From Roseiflexaceae bacterium (GTDB lineage Bacteria > Chloroflexota > Chloroflexia > Chloroflexales > Roseiflexaceae): a stretch of DNA of 6,159 bases. The stretch spans positions 1-6,159 of the forward strand of contig CANHPK010000105.1 in NCBI GenBank assembly GCA_947462525.1. The letters run 5' to 3'. A program made the translations under genes and the position numbers. Shown piece by piece: positions 5,404 through 6,159 of the stretch. Positions within the stretch are counted from its first letter, which is position 1, and every line of letters begins with the position of its first letter. The notes under the pieces were generated by a model that was not told the DNA's origin, ran no database searches, and worked only from the letters and a program-made list of their open reading frames with translations.

Positions 5404-6159
5404 ATGACCCCATCTAGCCTCCCACAACCCCGTGGACTCTATGACCCGCAATTCGAACACGATGCCTGCGGCATCGGTTTTGTGGCACGCCTCAACAATA
5501 ACCCGCAACACGATGTGCTTGCGATGGCGTTACAGTCGTTGGCGAGTATGGAGCATCGTGGTGCGGTGGCGGCAGATGGCAAAAGTGGTGACGGTGCGGG
5601 CGTCCTGACCCAGATCCCCGCTGCATTTGTAGCGCACGAACTCAACACCCACAACATCAGTGTCGACACGACGCATATCGCCGTTGGTATGATCTTTTTA
5701 CCTCGTGACGAGTCAGTTCGCACAACCATTCGTGCGCTCTTTGCAGCAGCAGCAAACAAACTCAACCTGAGCATCATCCACTGGCGCTCCGTCCCCACCG
5801 ACGCGGCGTTTCTTGGTGATCGTGCAGCATTGTCATGCCCTGTCATCGAACAGTGCTACATCGTGCCCCAGACTGCCGTTGTCGATGCACAGCGCTACGA
5901 ACGGAGCCTCTACCTGTTGCGCCGCGATATGGAGGCCATCGGCCAACAACGCGGGTATTCGGGCTTTGCAATCCCTTCGCTGTCACACCGCACGATTGTC
6001 TACAAGGGGCTGGTAACTGCCAAGCACCTCCCGGATTTTTACACCGATTTGCGGAATCCACTCTACAAAACTGCCGTGGCTGTCTTCCATCAGCGCTATT
6101 CGACCAACACATTCCCAACGTGGGAGCGTGCCCAGCCGTTCCGCATGCTCTCGCACAAC
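5404..6159 (+). CDS. gltB: Glutamate synthase large (alpha) subunit, N-terminal part (3' end outside window)
   Basis: The frame is open for 252 codons from ATG 5404 to the window edge, while the full family protein is about 1,500 residues. It makes two glutamates from glutamine and 2-oxoglutarate in the cytoplasm. The part present is the class II glutamine amidotransferase domain, which releases ammonia from glutamine. LYDPQFEHDACGIGFVA (12-28) contains Cys22, the nucleophile that becomes the N-terminus after the short propeptide is removed. HRGA and SGDGAGVL follow at about 51-68, and FHQRYSTNTFPTWERAQPFRMLSHN, a highly conserved stretch, ends the window. The 21-residue propeptide is shorter than the roughly 36-42 residues known for Azospirillum and E. 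coli. Whether the enzyme uses NADPH or ferredoxin cannot be told from this part. Confidence 0.96.
   Translation, partial: MTPSSLPQPRGLYDPQFEHDACGIGFVARLNNNPQHDVLAMALQSLASMEHRGAVAADGKSGDGAGVLTQIPAAFVAHELNTHNISVDTTHIAVGMIFLPRDESVRTTIRALFAAAANKLNLSIIHWRSVPTDAAFLGDRAALSCPVIEQCYIVPQTAVVDAQRYERSLYLLRRDMEAIGQQRGYSGFAIPSLSHRTIVYKGLVTAKHLPDFYTDLRNPLYKTAVAVFHQRYSTNTFPTWERAQPFRMLSHN

Overview
The window looks like chromosomal DNA from a free-living bacterium of moderately high G+C. The best guess is a member of the Chloroflexota (class Chloroflexia). That rests on the general look of the GlnA protein and of the secreted glycosidase, not on any marker gene, so it is tentative. No phage, transposon, CRISPR, tRNA or rRNA signature is visible.

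Layout, all genes on the + strand: (1) the C-terminal end of an unidentified, probably extracellular beta-sandwich protein (3-395); (2) an overlapping gene for a secreted clan GH-A glycoside hydrolase with a C-terminal beta-rich domain (379-1944); (3) a 236-base regulatory gap with several inverted repeats; (4) glnA, type I glutamine synthetase (2181-3605), closed by a strong GC hairpin (3617-3642); (5) a 233-base gap; (6) amt, ammonium transporter (3839-5071); (7) a 332-base gap with a series of hairpins, a near-consensus promoter and a terminator-like hairpin in the leader; (8) the first 252 codons of gltB, the large subunit of glutamate synthase, running off the window end (5404-6159).

Genes 4, 6 and 8 form an ammonium-assimilation cluster. 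Amt brings in ammonium, GlnA makes glutamine from glutamate and ammonium, and GltB returns glutamate from glutamine and 2-oxoglutarate (the GS-GOGAT cycle). The genes are separated by gaps of more than 230 bases and each has its own strong ribosome binding site, so they look separately transcribed but co-regulated. All three upstream regions carry short related elements (GCACAA, AAAACGCAC, CACAAAAAC), which may be the operator of a shared nitrogen regulator. The gltB leader also looks like an attenuator. These regulatory signals are the most interesting part of the window. The protein-coding content is ordinary, and I see no clear evidence of a wholly new system.
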